64,000 nucleotides of DNA. It comes from Achromobacter seleniivolatilans (lineage in GTDB: Bacteria > Pseudomonadota > Gammaproteobacteria > Burkholderiales > Burkholderiaceae_B). A model generated the notes under the pieces. That model saw nothing but the letters and a program-made list of their open reading frames with translations. It had not been told where the DNA came from and searched no databases. Positions 8,552-19,401 of this stretch are shown in pieces. Within the stretch, counting starts at the first letter, position 1; each line of letters opens with the position of its first letter. The stretch is taken from positions 3,844,001-3,908,000 of the forward strand of contig NZ_CP132976.1 in the NCBI RefSeq assembly GCF_030864005.1. The letters are read 5' to 3'. A program made the translations under genes and the position numbers.

Positions 8552-11500
8552 ATGAGCTCCCAAATTCGCATCGTTGGCGCACGCCAGAACAATCTCAAGA
8601 ACCTGGATCTGACCATCGCCACTGGCGAGTTGGTCGTCGTGACCGGCGTATCAGGGTCCGGCAAAAGTTCGCTGGCCTTTGACACGCTGTACGCCGAGGG
8701 CCAGCGGCGGTACGTGGAAACCTTCTCGCCTTATGCGCGCCAGTTCCTGGACCGCATGGACAAGCCGCAGGTGGACCGCATTGAAGGCATCCTGCCGGCC
8801 ATCGCCATCGACCAGACCAATCCGGTGCGCAGCTCGCGCAGCACGGTCGGCACGATGACCGAGCTGAACGATCACCTGAAATTATTGTTCGCGCGCGGCG
8901 CACGGCTGTATTGCCGTGGCTGCGGCAAGGTGGTGCGGCGCGACACGCCCGATTCCATCTATCAATCGCTGGCCGAACGCGCCGCCTTCGCAGGCGACCC
9001 GCGTCTTGTTGTGACGTTTCCCATCGCCGTGCCCGCCAACTTCACCGAAGACGAAGTGCGCGGCTTTCTCGAGCAGCAGGGTTACACCCGCGTGCACGCC
9101 GAAGAAACCGCCGTCCCGCGCGCGACCGCAGCCAAAGGCGCCAAGGGCGCCAAGAAAGGCAAAGCAGCCAAGGACGCCGCCGAAGAGCGCCGCATTCTGC
9201 ACGTCATTCAAGACCGCTTCCGTTTTGCCGGCACCGAACGCGAACGCGTAATGGAAGCGCTGGACACCGCGCTGCGCATGGGCGCCGGGCACCTGGCCGT
9301 CTACGTAATGAACGACGAAGGTGAAAATTCGCGCATCTGGAAATACAGCGACCGCCTGCACTGCGCCGACTGCAATATCGAATACACCGACCCGCTGCCC
9401 AGCAGCTTTTCGTTCAACTCACCGCTGGGCGCCTGCGAAGCCTGCCGCGGCTTCGGCCGCGTGATCGGTATCGACTTCGGTCTGGTCATCCCGGACGAAA
9501 ACAAGACCTTGCTTGAAGGGGCCATCAAGCCCTGGACCACGCCGTCTTATAAGGAATGCCAGGACGAGCTGCAAAAGTACGCCCCGCGCGCGGGTGTGCC
9601 GCTGGGCGTGCCCTGGAAGGCGATGAGCGAAGAGCACAAGCGCTGGGTGCTGTACGGCACGCCCGACTGGAAGGGCGGAAACGACGCCTGGAAACACCAG
9701 TGGTACGGCGTGCAGCGCTTTTTCGACTGGCTGGAAACCAAGGCCTACAAGATGCACGTGCGCGTGCTGCTGTCGAAATACCGCAGCTATACGCCCTGCC
9801 CCACCTGCAACGGCGCGCGCCTGAAACCGGATGCGTTGCTGTGGCGCCTGGGCACCAAAGAAGAAGCCGACACCGTATTGCCGCCCGAAGATGGCCGCTA
9901 CAAGCGCTTCATGCCCGTCGGCGCCAACTGGTCGCGTGATCAGCTGAACACGTTGGGCGGACTCTCTATCCATGATGTGATGTTGCTGCCCATTGAACGG
10001 GTGCGGCGCTTCTTCGACGAGCTGTCATTCACGGGCGCGTTGGACGCGGCCACTGATCTGCTGATGACGGAAGTCCGCGCGCGGCTCAAGTTTCTGTGCG
10101 ACGTGGGCTTGGGTTATCTGACGCTGGACCGCCAGAGTCGCACGCTGTCCGGCGGCGAAGTGCAACGGATCAACCTGACCACGGCCCTGGGCACCTCTCT
10201 GGTGAACACCTTGTTCGTGCTCGACGAACCTTCGATTGGCCTGCACCCTCGCGACATGCATCGCGTGGTGGAAGTCATGCACCGGCTGCGCAACGCCGGC
10301 AACACGCTGGTCGTGGTGGAGCACGATCCGCAGGTCATGGTGGCCGCCGACCGCATCATCGATATCGGCCCCGGCCCTGGCGAACGCGGCGGCTATATCG
10401 TCTTTGACGGCACGCCTGCGCAACTGCGCGCGGCCAACACCTTGACGGGCGACTATCTTGGCGGCCGTCAGCGCGTGGAAGCCCCTCGCCCCATGCCGGT
10501 GGCCGCCAACACGCCGCGCCTGCTGCTGGAAGGCGTGAATGCGCACAATTTGAAGAACGTGTCTGTTGAACTGCCGTTGGGCAGGCTGGTCTGCGTGACC
10601 GGCGTGTCCGGCTCGGGCAAATCCACGTTGGTGCAAGACGTGCTGTATCCCGCGCTGCTCAAGCAAAAGGGCAAGCCGTCGGAAACGCCGGGCGCGTTCG
10701 ACCGCCTGCTGGGCGCCGAGCAGATCGCCGACGTCGTCATGGTGGACCAGACGCCTATCGGCAAGACGGCGCGGTCCAACCCTGCCAGCTATGTGGGCGC
10801 TTTTGACGCCATCCGCAAGCTGTTCGCTCAGGCCCCGCTTGCGCGCGAACGCGCCTACACGGCCGGCACGTTCAGTTTTAACGGTGGCGACGGCCGCTGC
10901 CCGACTTGCGGCGGCACCGGTTTTGAACACGTGGAAATGCAGTTCTTGTCCGACGTGTACCTGCGCTGCCCGGACTGCGACGGCAAGCGTTTCCGCCCCG
11001 AAGTGCTGGAAGTGCGTGTCGAACATCTGGGCAAGAGCGCATCCATCGACGAAGTGCTGGCCATGACGGTGAGCGAAGCGCTGGACTTCTTCAAGGGCCT
11101 GCGCGATGTACAAACGGGCCTCGCCCCGTTGGCCGATGTGGGCCTGGAATATGTGCGGCTGGGCCAGCCCGTGCCGACGCTGTCGGGCGGCGAGGCGCAG
11201 CGCCTGAAACTGGCCGGGCATCTGGCCGAAGCGGCGCGCAGCGGCATTTCCACCGCCAAGGTTGCCAAAAAGGGCAGCCTGTTCCTGTTCGACGAACCCA
11301 CCACGGGTCTGCACTTCGACGACGTGGCGCGGCTGATGCGCGCGTTCCGCAAGCTGCTGGCCGCCGGCCACACGCTGCTGGTCATCGAACACAATCTGGA
11401 CGTCATCCGCGCAGCCGACTGGCTGATCGATCTGGGCCCGGACGGCGGAGATGCCGGCGGTCTGGTGCTGGGCGTGGGTACGCCGCAAGATTTGATGGAC

Positions 11501-14338
11501 AACCCCAAGTCTCACACGGGCGCGGCGCTGCGCGACTACGAAGTCAGCATTCTGCCCGCCGATGTGGTGGTCACGAGCGACATCGACGCGCAAGAAGTTG
11601 AACAGGCCGGCCTGACGGCGCGCATCGCCGAACCGGACGCCACGTACAACGGCACCACCGCAGACACGGACGCCGGTACCCCGCTGCAATCGCTGATGCG
11701 TGCGCGCCGCCAAGGCAATAAGGCGATCGAAATCCGCAATGCGCGCGAACACAACCTGAAGAACATCAGTGTGGAAATTCCGCACGACAAGTTCACGGTG
11801 ATCACGGGCGTATCAGGTTCGGGCAAGTCCACGCTGGCCTTCGATATTCTGTTCAACGAAGGGCAGCGCCGCTATCTGGAATCGCTGAACGCGTACGCGC
11901 GCGCCATCGTGCAGCCGGCGGGCAAGCCGGATGTGGACGCCATCTTCGGCATCCCGCCGACGGTCGCCATTGAACAGCGCACCAGCCGCGGAGGCCGCAA
12001 GTCCACCGTGGCCACCATGACCGAAATCCATCATTTCCTGCGTTTGCTCTACGTGAAGCTGGGCACGCAATACTGCCCGGACTGCAACGTGGCAGTAGAA
12101 CCGCAGAACACGGATCAGATCGTGGCGCGCCTGCTGCGCGATCACAAGGGCGTACACATCGGCCTGCTGGCCCCGCTGGTCACGGCCCGCAAGGGTTATT
12201 ACACGGATCTGGCCAAGTGGGCCGGTTCCAAAGGCCACTCGCATCTGCGCGTGGATGGCGAGTTCATTCCTGTGGCGCCGTGGCCGCGCCTGGACCGCTA
12301 CAAAGAACACACCATCGAACTGCCGGTGGCGGATGTGGTCGTTGACCCCGCCAACGAGGCCGGTCTGCGCGCCGCAGTCAAGAGCGCGCTGGAAAATGGC
12401 CAGGGCGTGATGTCTGTCGTGTGGCCGGTGAACAAACTGCACGAAGCGCTGAACAGCGAATTGCAGCAACAGCACTTTTCGGTCAAGCGCGCCTGCCCGT
12501 CTTGCGGCACCAGCTTTCCGGAACCTGACCCCCGCCTGTTCTCGTACAACTCCAAGCATGGCTGGTGCACGGGCTGCTTCGGCACGGGCCTGCAATTGCA
12601 AGGCTTTGACGAAGAGCAGACCGGCGAAGAAACCGCTTGGAACGCCTGGTATGAAGGCGAGGCCAAGGCATGCACGCAGTGCGATGGCCAACGGCTGAAC
12701 CGCGTCGCGCGCGCCGTGCGGTGGCGCGACAAATCCATTGCCGAACTGGCGTCCCTGCCGGTGTCTGACGCGCACACCTTCTTTACTGGCCTGGTGGCGC
12801 GCGGCCGCGAAGGCGAGATTGCCCGCGACATCCTGACGGAGATTCGAGGCCGCCTGAATTTCATGCAGGAAGTGGGGCTGAATTATCTGGCCCTGGACCG
12901 CGCCGCGCCCACGTTGTCGGGCGGCGAAGCGCAGCGCATCCGTCTGGCCGCGCAGCTGGGTTCCAACCTGCAGGGCGTGTGCTACGTGCTGGACGAACCC
13001 ACCATCGGCCTGCACCCGCGCGACAACCGCATTCTGCTGAATGCGCTGGCCCGCCTGGAAGAAAACGGCAACACGCTGGTGGTGGTGGAACATGACGAAG
13101 ACACGATCCGCCGCGCCTCGCACGTGATCGACATCGGACCCGGCGCGGGCATCCGAGGCGGCCGCGTTGTGGCTGAAGGCACCGTGCAAGACCTGATGGA
13201 CGCCCCCGAATCCATCACCGGCCGCTACCTGAAAACGCCGCTGCAACATCCGCTGCAAGGACGCCGTGCGGTCGAAGCCGACACCCCCATGATCGAGATC
13301 CGTGGCGCCCGTCTGCACAATCTGCGCAGCGTGGACGCCAAGTTCCCGGTTGGGCGCTTGAGTGTGGTGACGGGCGTGTCCGGGTCCGGAAAATCCACCC
13401 TGGCGCGTGAAGTGCTGCTGGATAATCTGTCGCAGGCCGTCTCGCAAGGCAAGGCGCCGGGCTGGGCAGGTTGCGAAAGCATCAAGGGCTGGGAAGCCAT
13501 CGACCGCGTGCTGGAAGTGGACCAGACCCCCATCGGCAAAACGCCGCGTTCGTGCCCCGCCACCTATGTGGGCTTCTGGGATGACGTGCGCAAGCAATTT
13601 GCCGACACCCGGGAATCCCGCATGCGCGGCTGGACGGCAGCGCGCTTCTCATTTAACACCGGCGACGGACGCTGCCCGATCTGCGAAGGCCAGGGCATGC
13701 GCACCATCGAAATGAACTTCCTGCCGGATGTGAAGGTGCCGTGCGATGCCTGCAATGGCGCGCGCTTTAACAACGACACCCTCAGCATCCAGATGCGCGG
13801 CAAGAATGCCGGCGAGCTGCTGTCCATGGAAGTGGACGACGCCATTGGCTACTTCGCGGCGCACCCGAAGATTCACCGACCCTTGCAGCTGATGCAGGAT
13901 GTGGGCCTGGGTTATCTGACGCTGGGCCAGCCGTCACCCACGCTGTCGGGCGGCGAGGCCCAGCGCATCAAGCTGGTAACCGAGCTGTCCAAGGCCCGCC
14001 TGACCGACGGATTGATCAAGACCGGCCGCGCGTCGCGCATCCCGCACACGCTGTACGTGCTGGATGAACCGACCGTGGGTTTGTCGATGGCTGACGTCGA
14101 AAAACTGATCCATGTGCTGCACCGTCTGGTGGAAGCCGGCAACACCGTCGTTGTGATCGAGCATAATCTGGACGTCATCGCCGAAGCCGACTGGCTGCTG
14201 GACCTGGGCCCCGAAGGCGGCACGGGCGGCGGCCAGCTGGTTGCCGAAGGCTCGCCGGAACATGTGATGACCCTGGCTGACCACTCCCACACGGGGCGCG
14301 TCCTGACGGAATTCCTGGCACATCAACCGCAGCAATAA
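8552..14338 (+). CDS. uvrA: Double-length tandem UvrA (excinuclease ABC subunit A)
   Basis: Canonical UvrA is about 940 residues; this uninterrupted protein of 1928 residues contains two UvrA units and four ABC ATPase modules. Walker A motifs (GVSGSGKS) lie near residues 32, 684, 1086 and 1608. LSGGE signatures lie near 532, 877, 1455 and 1798. Walker B DEP motifs lie near 557, 914, 1480 and 1837. Zinc-finger cysteine pairs lie near 271-298, 783-809, 1315-1342 and 1709-1735. Unit 1 keeps the roughly 100-residue insertion domain after the first zinc finger, while unit 2 has only about 25 residues there. UvrA scans DNA for bulky damage and loads UvrB. Such fused forms exist in some betaproteobacteria, usually beside a normal uvrA elsewhere. 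An SOS box precedes it. Confidence 0.93.
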   Translation: MSSQIRIVGARQNNLKNLDLTIATGELVVVTGVSGSGKSSLAFDTLYAEGQRRYVETFSPYARQFLDRMDKPQVDRIEGILPAIAIDQTNPVRSSRSTVGTMTELNDHLKLLFARGARLYCRGCGKVVRRDTPDSIYQSLAERAAFAGDPRLVVTFPIAVPANFTEDEVRGFLEQQGYTRVHAEETAVPRATAAKGAKGAKKGKAAKDAAEERRILHVIQDRFRFAGTERERVMEALDTALRMGAGHLAVYVMNDEGENSRIWKYSDRLHCADCNIEYTDPLPSSFSFNSPLGACEACRGFGRVIGIDFGLVIPDENKTLLEGAIKPWTTPSYKECQDELQKYAPRAGVPLGVPWKAMSEEHKRWVLYGTPDWKGGNDAWKHQWYGVQRFFDWLETKAYKMHVRVLLSKYRSYTPCPTCNGARLKPDALLWRLGTKEEADTVLPPEDGRYKRFMPVGANWSRDQLNTLGGLSIHDVMLLPIERVRRFFDELSFTGALDAATDLLMTEVRARLKFLCDVGLGYLTLDRQSRTLSGGEVQRINLTTALGTSLVNTLFVLDEPSIGLHPRDMHRVVEVMHRLRNAGNTLVVVEHDPQVMVAADRIIDIGPGPGERGGYIVFDGTPAQLRAANTLTGDYLGGRQRVEAPRPMPVAANTPRLLLEGVNAHNLKNVSVELPLGRLVCVTGVSGSGKSTLVQDVLYPALLKQKGKPSETPGAFDRLLGAEQIADVVMVDQTPIGKTARSNPASYVGAFDAIRKLFAQAPLARERAYTAGTFSFNGGDGRCPTCGGTGFEHVEMQFLSDVYLRCPDCDGKRFRPEVLEVRVEHLGKSASIDEVLAMTVSEALDFFKGLRDVQTGLAPLADVGLEYVRLGQPVPTLSGGEAQRLKLAGHLAEAARSGISTAKVAKKGSLFLFDEPTTGLHFDDVARLMRAFRKLLAAGHTLLVIEHNLDVIRAADWLIDLGPDGGDAGGLVLGVGTPQDLMDNPKSHTGAALRDYEVSILPADVVVTSDIDAQEVEQAGLTARIAEPDATYNGTTADTDAGTPLQSLMRARRQGNKAIEIRNAREHNLKNISVEIPHDKFTVITGVSGSGKSTLAFDILFNEGQRRYLESLNAYARAIVQPAGKPDVDAIFGIPPTVAIEQRTSRGGRKSTVATMTEIHHFLRLLYVKLGTQYCPDCNVAVEPQNTDQIVARLLRDHKGVHIGLLAPLVTARKGYYTDLAKWAGSKGHSHLRVDGEFIPVAPWPRLDRYKEHTIELPVADVVVDPANEAGLRAAVKSALENGQGVMSVVWPVNKLHEALNSELQQQHFSVKRACPSCGTSFPEPDPRLFSYNSKHGWCTGCFGTGLQLQGFDEEQTGEETAWNAWYEGEAKACTQCDGQRLNRVARAVRWRDKSIAELASLPVSDAHTFFTGLVARGREGEIARDILTEIRGRLNFMQEVGLNYLALDRAAPTLSGGEAQRIRLAAQLGSNLQGVCYVLDEPTIGLHPRDNRILLNALARLEENGNTLVVVEHDEDTIRRASHVIDIGPGAGIRGGRVVAEGTVQDLMDAPESITGRYLKTPLQHPLQGRRAVEADTPMIEIRGARLHNLRSVDAKFPVGRLSVVTGVSGSGKSTLAREVLLDNLSQAVSQGKAPGWAGCESIKGWEAIDRVLEVDQTPIGKTPRSCPATYVGFWDDVRKQFADTRESRMRGWTAARFSFNTGDGRCPICEGQGMRTIEMNFLPDVKVPCDACNGARFNNDTLSIQMRGKNAGELLSMEVDDAIGYFAAHPKIHRPLQLMQDVGLGYLTLGQPSPTLSGGEAQRIKLVTELSKARLTDGLIKTGRASRIPHTLYVLDEPTVGLSMADVEKLIHVLHRLVEAGNTVVVIEHNLDVIAEADWLLDLGPEGGTGGGQLVAEGSPEHVMTLADHSHTGRVLTEFLAHQPQQ

Positions 14339-14340
14339 GC

Positions 14341-15477
14341 ATGGAATGTCGTTTTGAAGACCGGCTGGCGGGCCGCGCGCTGCGATTCGAGGGGTTCTGC
14401 TCCCGGATCGAAGCGCGCGCCGCCTCGGAAGTTGCGCCCGCGTTGGCCGCAATTGAGGCCGCGCGGCAACAGGGGCGTTGGGTCGCCCTGTTGCTGGATT
14501 ACGAACTGGGCGAGTGGTTGTTGCCCGAAGCTACGCAGCCTGCCCCCGCCGGACCCTGGGCACCGCCGCGCGATGACGGCAAAGCCCGCCTGACCGCGCT
14601 GGTGTTCGAGCGCAAAGTCGACGAAGCCCCTTGGGACGCGCCGGACGCCGGCTGCGCGCCCGCCGCCATCAGCCTCCCAGCCCCGCGCATGACCGAGGCG
14701 GACTATGTGCGCCAGATCGACGCCATTCGCGGGTTGATCGGTGACGGTGAGCTGTATCAAGTCAATTTCACCCAACCGCTGGATCTGCAATACCAGGGCG
14801 ATGCCGCCACGCTCTATCGCCGCATTGCCGCCCGCAATCCTGTGGCCCACGGCGCATTCATCCAGGATGGCGCGCGGACGGTGCTGTCTTTTTCACCCGA
14901 GCTTTTTGTCAGGCGCGAGGGTCCGCGTCTGACGACGCGCCCCATGAAAGGCACCGCGCCGCGGCATCCGGACCCGATCGAAGACGAGCGTCTGGGCCAG
15001 GAATTGCTGGCCAGCGAAAAAAACCGCGCTGAAAACCTGATGATCGTGGATCTGCTGCGCAACGACCTGGGCCGGCTGGCCCAGCCAGGCTCGGTCCAGG
15101 TCGATGCGCTGTTCTCGCTGGAACGCTACCCCACCGTCTGGACCATGACATCCACGGTGTCGGCCCGGGCAGAGGACGCCAGCCTGGAAGACGTACTGCG
15201 TGCGCTGTTTCCCTGCGGTTCCATTACCGGCGCGCCCAAAGTGGCCGCCATGCGCCGCATCCGCCAAATGGAAACCGCGCCTCGCGGCCTGTACTGCGGC
15301 AGCGTAGGCTGGCTGGCGCCGGACGGCGACTTCTCATTGAACGTCGCGATCCGCACGCTGGTGCTAGACCAATCCGGCCACGGCGTCTACAGCGTCGGCG
15401 GCGGCATCGTGCATGATTCAAACCCCGCCGAAGAATGGCAGGAATGCCACTGGAAGGCTCGAATCCTGCGCGCCTGA
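14341..15477 (+). CDS. pabB: Aminodeoxychorismate synthase component I (PabB)
   Basis: The 378-residue chorismate-binding enzyme converts chorismate plus ammonia to 4-amino-4-deoxychorismate for folate synthesis. The motif TRPMKGTAPR contains the lysine that marks PabB; TrpE has alanine there, so anthranilate synthase is excluded. ENLMIVDLLRNDLGR and CGSITGAPK, the conserved chorismate-site motifs, are intact. It lacks the roughly 80-100 residue N-terminal extension of E. coli PabB, as in the compact form often found joined to PabC. It starts 2 bases after the uvrA stop, so part of its expression may be read-through from uvrA. Confidence 0.9.
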   Translation: MECRFEDRLAGRALRFEGFCSRIEARAASEVAPALAAIEAARQQGRWVALLLDYELGEWLLPEATQPAPAGPWAPPRDDGKARLTALVFERKVDEAPWDAPDAGCAPAAISLPAPRMTEADYVRQIDAIRGLIGDGELYQVNFTQPLDLQYQGDAATLYRRIAARNPVAHGAFIQDGARTVLSFSPELFVRREGPRLTTRPMKGTAPRHPDPIEDERLGQELLASEKNRAENLMIVDLLRNDLGRLAQPGSVQVDALFSLERYPTVWTMTSTVSARAEDASLEDVLRALFPCGSITGAPKVAAMRRIRQMETAPRGLYCGSVGWLAPDGDFSLNVAIRTLVLDQSGHGVYSVGGGIVHDSNPAEEWQECHWKARILRA

Positions 15478-15554
15478 CCCAAGCCCTTCGCCATCCCCGG
15501 CCGGCGGTAGTAGCATAGAACGCGGTCCCGCAGCATCAACCCCAGGAGAGTCCC

Positions 15555-16187
15555 ATGCAACCCGAATTGATCGAGACCATCCTGGTCGATGCCGAAGGCA
15601 ATGTGCCGCTGCTGGCGCGCCATCTCAAGCGCCTGGAGGCGTCTTGCAAAGCGCTCGGTTATGTCTGGGGCGGCCGTGACGTGCAGGGCGACATCCTGAT
15701 TGCCGCGATGGGGCTGACCACGCCTGGCCCGCACCGGCTGCGCCTGCTGGTTGCGCGAGATGGCAGCCGGCATATCCAGACCGCGATGTTGCCGCCCTTG
15801 CCCGCGCACCAGGAAGTCATGCTCGCCCCCGAGGCCCTGCGCTCATCCGAACCCCTCTTGCGCTTCAAAACCACGCATCGGCCCTGGTACACCAAGACGA
15901 TCGAATGGCTGCCCGCTCACCCGCATATCTTTGATCTGCTCTACCTGAACGAGCGCGGCGAACTGTGCGAAGGCAGCCGCAGCAATGTCTATCTGCGCCT
16001 GGACGGCGACTGGTACACCCCGCCCGTGGACAGCGGCTGCCTGCCTGGCGTGCAACGCAGCGAGCTGCTGGACCTGGATCACGTCACTGAACGGGTGCTG
16101 ACGTTAGCCGACTTGCACGCTGCGGACGAGATTCGCCTGTCCAACGCGCTGCGCGGCTGGTTCCCGGTCAACCTGCGGGAAACCTGA
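15555..16187 (+). CDS. Class IV aminotransferase, probable aminodeoxychorismate lyase (PabC-like)
   Basis: The 210-residue fold type IV PLP enzyme follows pabB by 77 bases and has a good ribosome site (AGGAG). The likely PLP lysine lies in LLRFKTTHRPWY and the cofactor-phosphate motif in LCEGSRSNVYL. With PabB it would release p-aminobenzoate and pyruvate from aminodeoxychorismate. The sequence is of the short type usually fused to the C-terminus of PabB, here encoded as a separate protein. A branched-chain or D-amino acid aminotransferase role is unlikely given size and neighbour. Confidence 0.82.
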   Translation: MQPELIETILVDAEGNVPLLARHLKRLEASCKALGYVWGGRDVQGDILIAAMGLTTPGPHRLRLLVARDGSRHIQTAMLPPLPAHQEVMLAPEALRSSEPLLRFKTTHRPWYTKTIEWLPAHPHIFDLLYLNERGELCEGSRSNVYLRLDGDWYTPPVDSGCLPGVQRSELLDLDHVTERVLTLADLHAADEIRLSNALRGWFPVNLRET

Positions 16188-16194
16188 CCCGCGG

Positions 16195-17100
16195 TTACTG
16201 GTCCGCGAACTCGTCCACCACGACCTGCCGCAACCATTGATTGGCGGGTTCGCGGTGGTTGCGGGCATGCCAGAACACATTGATGACCGATTCCGGAATC
16301 TTCACCGGACACGGAGCGGTCGCCAGCCCAAAGGGCTTACAGGCGCAGTCCGCAAAACGCTGTGGCACCACCGCGATCATGTCGGTGGCTTGCAGCACCG
16401 GCCCCACCGCCATGAAGTGCGGCACCGTCAGCCGCAAGCGGCGGCGGATGCCGGCCCGTTCTATTACCTCGTCTACTACGCCATGGCCCGTGCCTTCCGA
16501 CACGATCGCCACATGTTCGGCCACGCGGAACTGTTTGGCAGACACGCCTGACTGCGCCAGCGGGTGGTCCTTTCTGAAAATGCACACATACGGCTGGCGG
16601 AACAGCCGGCGCTGAAAAAAGCCGCTTTTCAAACCCGGTAGAAATCCCATGGCCAGGTCCATGCGGCCGCGCTCCATCTCGTCCCGCACATCGATGGACG
16701 TGGTGCGCACCGTGCGAATGGTGACGCCGGGCGCGGCGTCATCCAGCGCCCGCATCAGGCGCGGCAGAAAGTAGGTTTCGCCCACGTCGTTCACGCCAAT
16801 CACAAACGCACGCGCGCTGTGCGCCGGATCGAATGAGCTCCGGGCGTTCAATGTGCTGTGCAACGCGCCCAGCGCATCGGCGATAGGTTGCGCCAGCGCC
16901 TCGGCGTAAGGCGTGGGCACCATCCCGCGCGACGTGCGCAGAAACAACTCATCGCCCAGCAGCTTGCGCAACCGGCCCAGCGCATTGCTGACCCCGGGTT
17001 GCGAAATGCCCAGGCTCTGCGCTACGGCCGACACCCGGCCATGCTTTTGCAACTCATTGAAGACGACCAGCAGATTCAGGTCTACGTCTTTCAGGTTCAT
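16195..17100 (-). CDS. LysR-family regulator, NahR/NagR-like
   Basis: The 301-residue regulator starts MNLKDVDLNLLVVFNEL with the helix-turn-helix GRVSAVAQSLGISQPGVSNAL, the pattern of the NahR/NodD/LinR subgroup. It is divergent from a salicylate 5-hydroxylase-like oxygenase, and NahR-type proteins respond to salicylate in naphthalene operons. That makes activation of the oxygenase by an aromatic acid likely, though the inducer is inference. A perfect dyad lies just upstream of its start (17112-17131). It converges on pabC with an 8-base gap. Confidence 0.88.
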   Translation of the reverse strand: MNLKDVDLNLLVVFNELQKHGRVSAVAQSLGISQPGVSNALGRLRKLLGDELFLRTSRGMVPTPYAEALAQPIADALGALHSTLNARSSFDPAHSARAFVIGVNDVGETYFLPRLMRALDDAAPGVTIRTVRTTSIDVRDEMERGRMDLAMGFLPGLKSGFFQRRLFRQPYVCIFRKDHPLAQSGVSAKQFRVAEHVAIVSEGTGHGVVDEVIERAGIRRRLRLTVPHFMAVGPVLQATDMIAVVPQRFADCACKPFGLATAPCPVKIPESVINVFWHARNHREPANQWLRQVVVDEFADQ

Positions 17101-17111
17101 GCGTTTGTCTC

Positions 17112-17131
17112 CACCAATATTGATTTTGGTG
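17112..17131. promoter_or_regulatory. Perfect dyad in the LysR/oxygenase divergent promoter
   Basis: CACCAA at 17112-17117 and TTGGTG at 17126-17131 form a perfect inverted repeat with an 8-base AT-rich centre. It begins 12 bases upstream of the NahR-like start and about 180 bases before the oxygenase gene. This is a plausible autoregulatory or activation site for the LysR protein. Confidence 0.45.
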
Positions 17132-17313
17132 ATTTATGTCATCAAGCAGATTCTATTTATTTATTCCACAGCCTGCCTGATGATGCAACAAACGCCCGCG
17201 CCCATGTCGCGCTGGCTCTGCCCGGCCGTGACGCGGCCAGATGGAACAAGGAGACCCGTCATGCGCCATTGCATGCATCGTATTGCCACGCCCTGTAGTC
17301 AGGGTGGCCGCCC

Positions 17314-18573
17314 ATGAACGGTCCGGACCATCCCATCCACTTCGTTCCGCGCTGGCCGGAAGAAGGCTCACACCGCATTCCTTTCGGGGTCTACACGGAT
17401 GCCGCCTTGCATCAGCGCGAGCTGGAACGCTTTTTCTACCAGGCGCACTGGAGTTATGTGGGTCTGGAGGCCGAGATCCCCAACCCGGGGGACTTCAAGC
17501 GCACGACAGTGGGCGAACGGTCCGTCATTGTGGTGCGCGACAGCGACGGGCAGGTGCGCGTGGTGGAAAACGTGTGTGCGCATCGCGGCGTGCAATTCTG
17601 CCGCGAGCGCTCGGGCAATCGCAGCGAATTCGTCTGCCCGTATCACCAGTGGAACTACGACCTGCAAGGCAACCTGATCGGCGTGCCTTTTCGGCGCGGC
17701 GTGAAGCAGGACGGCAAGGTCAATGGCGGCATGCCGCCAGACTTCAAGACTGAAGACCATGGCCTGACCAAGCTGGCCGTTGCCTGTAGAAACGGCGTGG
17801 TCTTCGCGTCTTTCGACCACGATGTCGAGCCGCTGGAAGACTACCTGGGCCCGGACATCCTGCATTATTTCGACCGCGTGTTCGACGGCCGCCAGCTGGT
17901 GATCCACGGCTATAGCCGTCAGCGCATTCCGGGCAACTGGAAACTGATGCAAGAGAACATCAAAGATCCTTACCACCCCGGACTGCTGCACACCTGGTTT
18001 GTCACCTTTGGATTGTGGCGCGCAGACAATCGGTCCGAGTTGAAGATGGATCGCCATTTCCGTCACGCCGCCATGATTTCCACTCGCGGCCAGGGCGGCA
18101 AGGCATCGGTCACCAGCGGCGTTTCCAGCTTCAAGGAACAGATGTCGCTGAACGACGACCGCTTTCTGGATATCGTGCAAGAGCCTTGGTGGAACGGCCC
18201 CACCGCAGTGCTGATGACGCTGTTTCCCAGCGTCATCATCCAACAGCAGGTGAATTCGCTATCCACCCGCCATATCCAACCCGTAGGCCATGACGCCTTT
18301 GACTTCGTCTGGACGCACTTCGGCTTTGCCGACGACAGCCCGGAAATGACGCGACGCCGCCTGCGCCAGGCCAACTTGTTTGGTCCCGCCGGTTTTGTCT
18401 CGGCTGACGACGGCGAGGTGATCGAGTTTTCGCAATCGGGTTTTGAGCAAAAACCCTGGCATCGCAGTGTTGCGGAACTGGGCGGCAAGACGGCCGAGCA
18501 AACGGATCACATGGTGACCGAAACGCTGATCCGCGGCATGTACGCGTATTGGCGCCAAGTGATGGAGGCCTGA
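17314..18573 (+). CDS. nagG: Rieske aromatic ring-hydroxylating oxygenase large subunit, salicylate 5-hydroxylase-like
   Basis: The 419-residue alpha subunit has the Rieske [2Fe-2S] motif CAHRGVQFC...CPYHQWNY near residues 88-115. The mononuclear iron site lies around residues 215-230 (ENIKDPYHPGLLHTW), giving the bridging Asp and two His. The stretches NPGDFKRT, GVPFRRGVKQDGKVNGGMP and NLFGPAGFVSADDGEVIE match the NagG/AndAc subfamily (salicylate 5-hydroxylase, anthranilate dioxygenase). With the NahR-like regulator beside it, a salicylate-type substrate is favoured, to give gentisate. The start has no strong ribosome site. No gentisate dioxygenase is nearby, so the exact substrate is open. 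Confidence 0.82.
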   Translation: MNGPDHPIHFVPRWPEEGSHRIPFGVYTDAALHQRELERFFYQAHWSYVGLEAEIPNPGDFKRTTVGERSVIVVRDSDGQVRVVENVCAHRGVQFCRERSGNRSEFVCPYHQWNYDLQGNLIGVPFRRGVKQDGKVNGGMPPDFKTEDHGLTKLAVACRNGVVFASFDHDVEPLEDYLGPDILHYFDRVFDGRQLVIHGYSRQRIPGNWKLMQENIKDPYHPGLLHTWFVTFGLWRADNRSELKMDRHFRHAAMISTRGQGGKASVTSGVSSFKEQMSLNDDRFLDIVQEPWWNGPTAVLMTLFPSVIIQQQVNSLSTRHIQPVGHDAFDFVWTHFGFADDSPEMTRRRLRQANLFGPAGFVSADDGEVIEFSQSGFEQKPWHRSVAELGGKTAEQTDHMVTETLIRGMYAYWRQVMEA

Positions 18574-18574
18574 C

Positions 18575-19048
18575 ATGGTGGACTTTCCGCTCTACTACCA
18601 GCTGACCCGCCTGTATAGCGACTACGCCGCCGCGCTGGACGCCGAGGAATGGGAAAAATGGCCTGACTTCTTCGTGGAAGACTGCGTATACAAGGTGCTT
18701 CCGCGAGAAAACCACGAGCGTGGTTATCCGCTGGCAACCATGGCCTTTGAAAGCCGCGGCATGTTGAAAGACCGCATTTATGGCGCTACCGACACGATCT
18801 TCCACGACCCCTACTACCAGCGCCATGTCGTAGGCGCGCCGCGTGTTCTGGCCGCCGACGGCGACCGCATTGAATCCGAAGCCAATTACGCGGTGTTCCG
18901 CACCAAGCCCAGCCAGCTGACCACGGTCTACAACGTGGGCCGCTATTTGGATGTCGTGCGGCGCACGCCGGACGGTCTTAAGTTCGAATCGCGTCTGTGC
19001 ATCTTCGACAGCGAGCTGATTCCGAATTCGCTCATCTATCCCATCTGA
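18575..19048 (+). CDS. nagH: Ring-hydroxylating oxygenase small subunit, salicylate 5-hydroxylase-like
   Basis: The 157-residue beta subunit has the SnoaL/NTF2-like fold of ring-hydroxylating oxygenases (LYSDYAAALDAEEWEKWPDFF, later LCIFDSELIPNSLIYPI). It should form the structural trimer face of an alpha3beta3 oxygenase with the upstream gene. The start lies one base after the alpha stop and has a strong GGAGG site inside that gene's end, so the two are co-translated. Length matches NagH/AndAd. Confidence 0.85.
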   Translation: MVDFPLYYQLTRLYSDYAAALDAEEWEKWPDFFVEDCVYKVLPRENHERGYPLATMAFESRGMLKDRIYGATDTIFHDPYYQRHVVGAPRVLAADGDRIESEANYAVFRTKPSQLTTVYNVGRYLDVVRRTPDGLKFESRLCIFDSELIPNSLIYPI

Positions 19049-19064
19049 CCAGGCAGCCACCCCG

Positions 19065-19382
19065 ATGACGACAACTACACAATGGATCAAGACCATCGCC
19101 CGGACGGACGTGCCGGAAGACGATGTGATTGCGGTGCAAGCAGGCGACCGCGAGATTGCGCTATACGGAGTCGAAGGCCAGGTTTACGCCACCGATAATC
19201 TCTGTACGCATGGCAATGCCCGGCTGTGCGATGGATTTTTAACGGGACACGAGATCGAATGCCCGCTGCATCAGGGCCGCTTCGACGTGCGCGACGGCCG
19301 CGCACTCTGCTCCCCCTTGCGCGACAACGTGGCGGTCTATCCCGTCAGCATCAAGGACGGAATGGTGTACGTGGAGGTCTAG
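19065..19382 (+). CDS. Rieske-type [2Fe-2S] ferredoxin of the oxygenase system
   Basis: The 105-residue protein has a single Rieske motif, CTHGNARLC...CPLHQGRFDV, with both Cys and both His present. It carries electrons from a reductase to the oxygenase and equals NagAb in the naphthalene system. It lies 16 bases after the small subunit and ends the operon. The flavin reductase that normally completes a three-component system is not encoded next to it or anywhere recognisable in the window. Confidence 0.88.
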   Translation: MTTTTQWIKTIARTDVPEDDVIAVQAGDREIALYGVEGQVYATDNLCTHGNARLCDGFLTGHEIECPLHQGRFDVRDGRALCSPLRDNVAVYPVSIKDGMVYVEV

Positions 19383-19401
19383 GCGCCACGCCGCTTGCGC
19401 T

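Noticed and set aside
10025..13597. Two very long open frames on the minus strand inside uvrA (586 and 594 residues)
   Set aside because: They mirror the coding strand of a high-GC gene with strong third-position bias. The translations are His/Arg/Gln/Ala-rich with no recognisable domain, and uvrA itself is unquestionable.
14341..15477. Anthranilate synthase (TrpE) as the identity of the chorismate enzyme
   Set aside because: The PMKGT motif has the lysine diagnostic of aminodeoxychorismate synthase, and a PabC-like gene follows; no trp genes are near.
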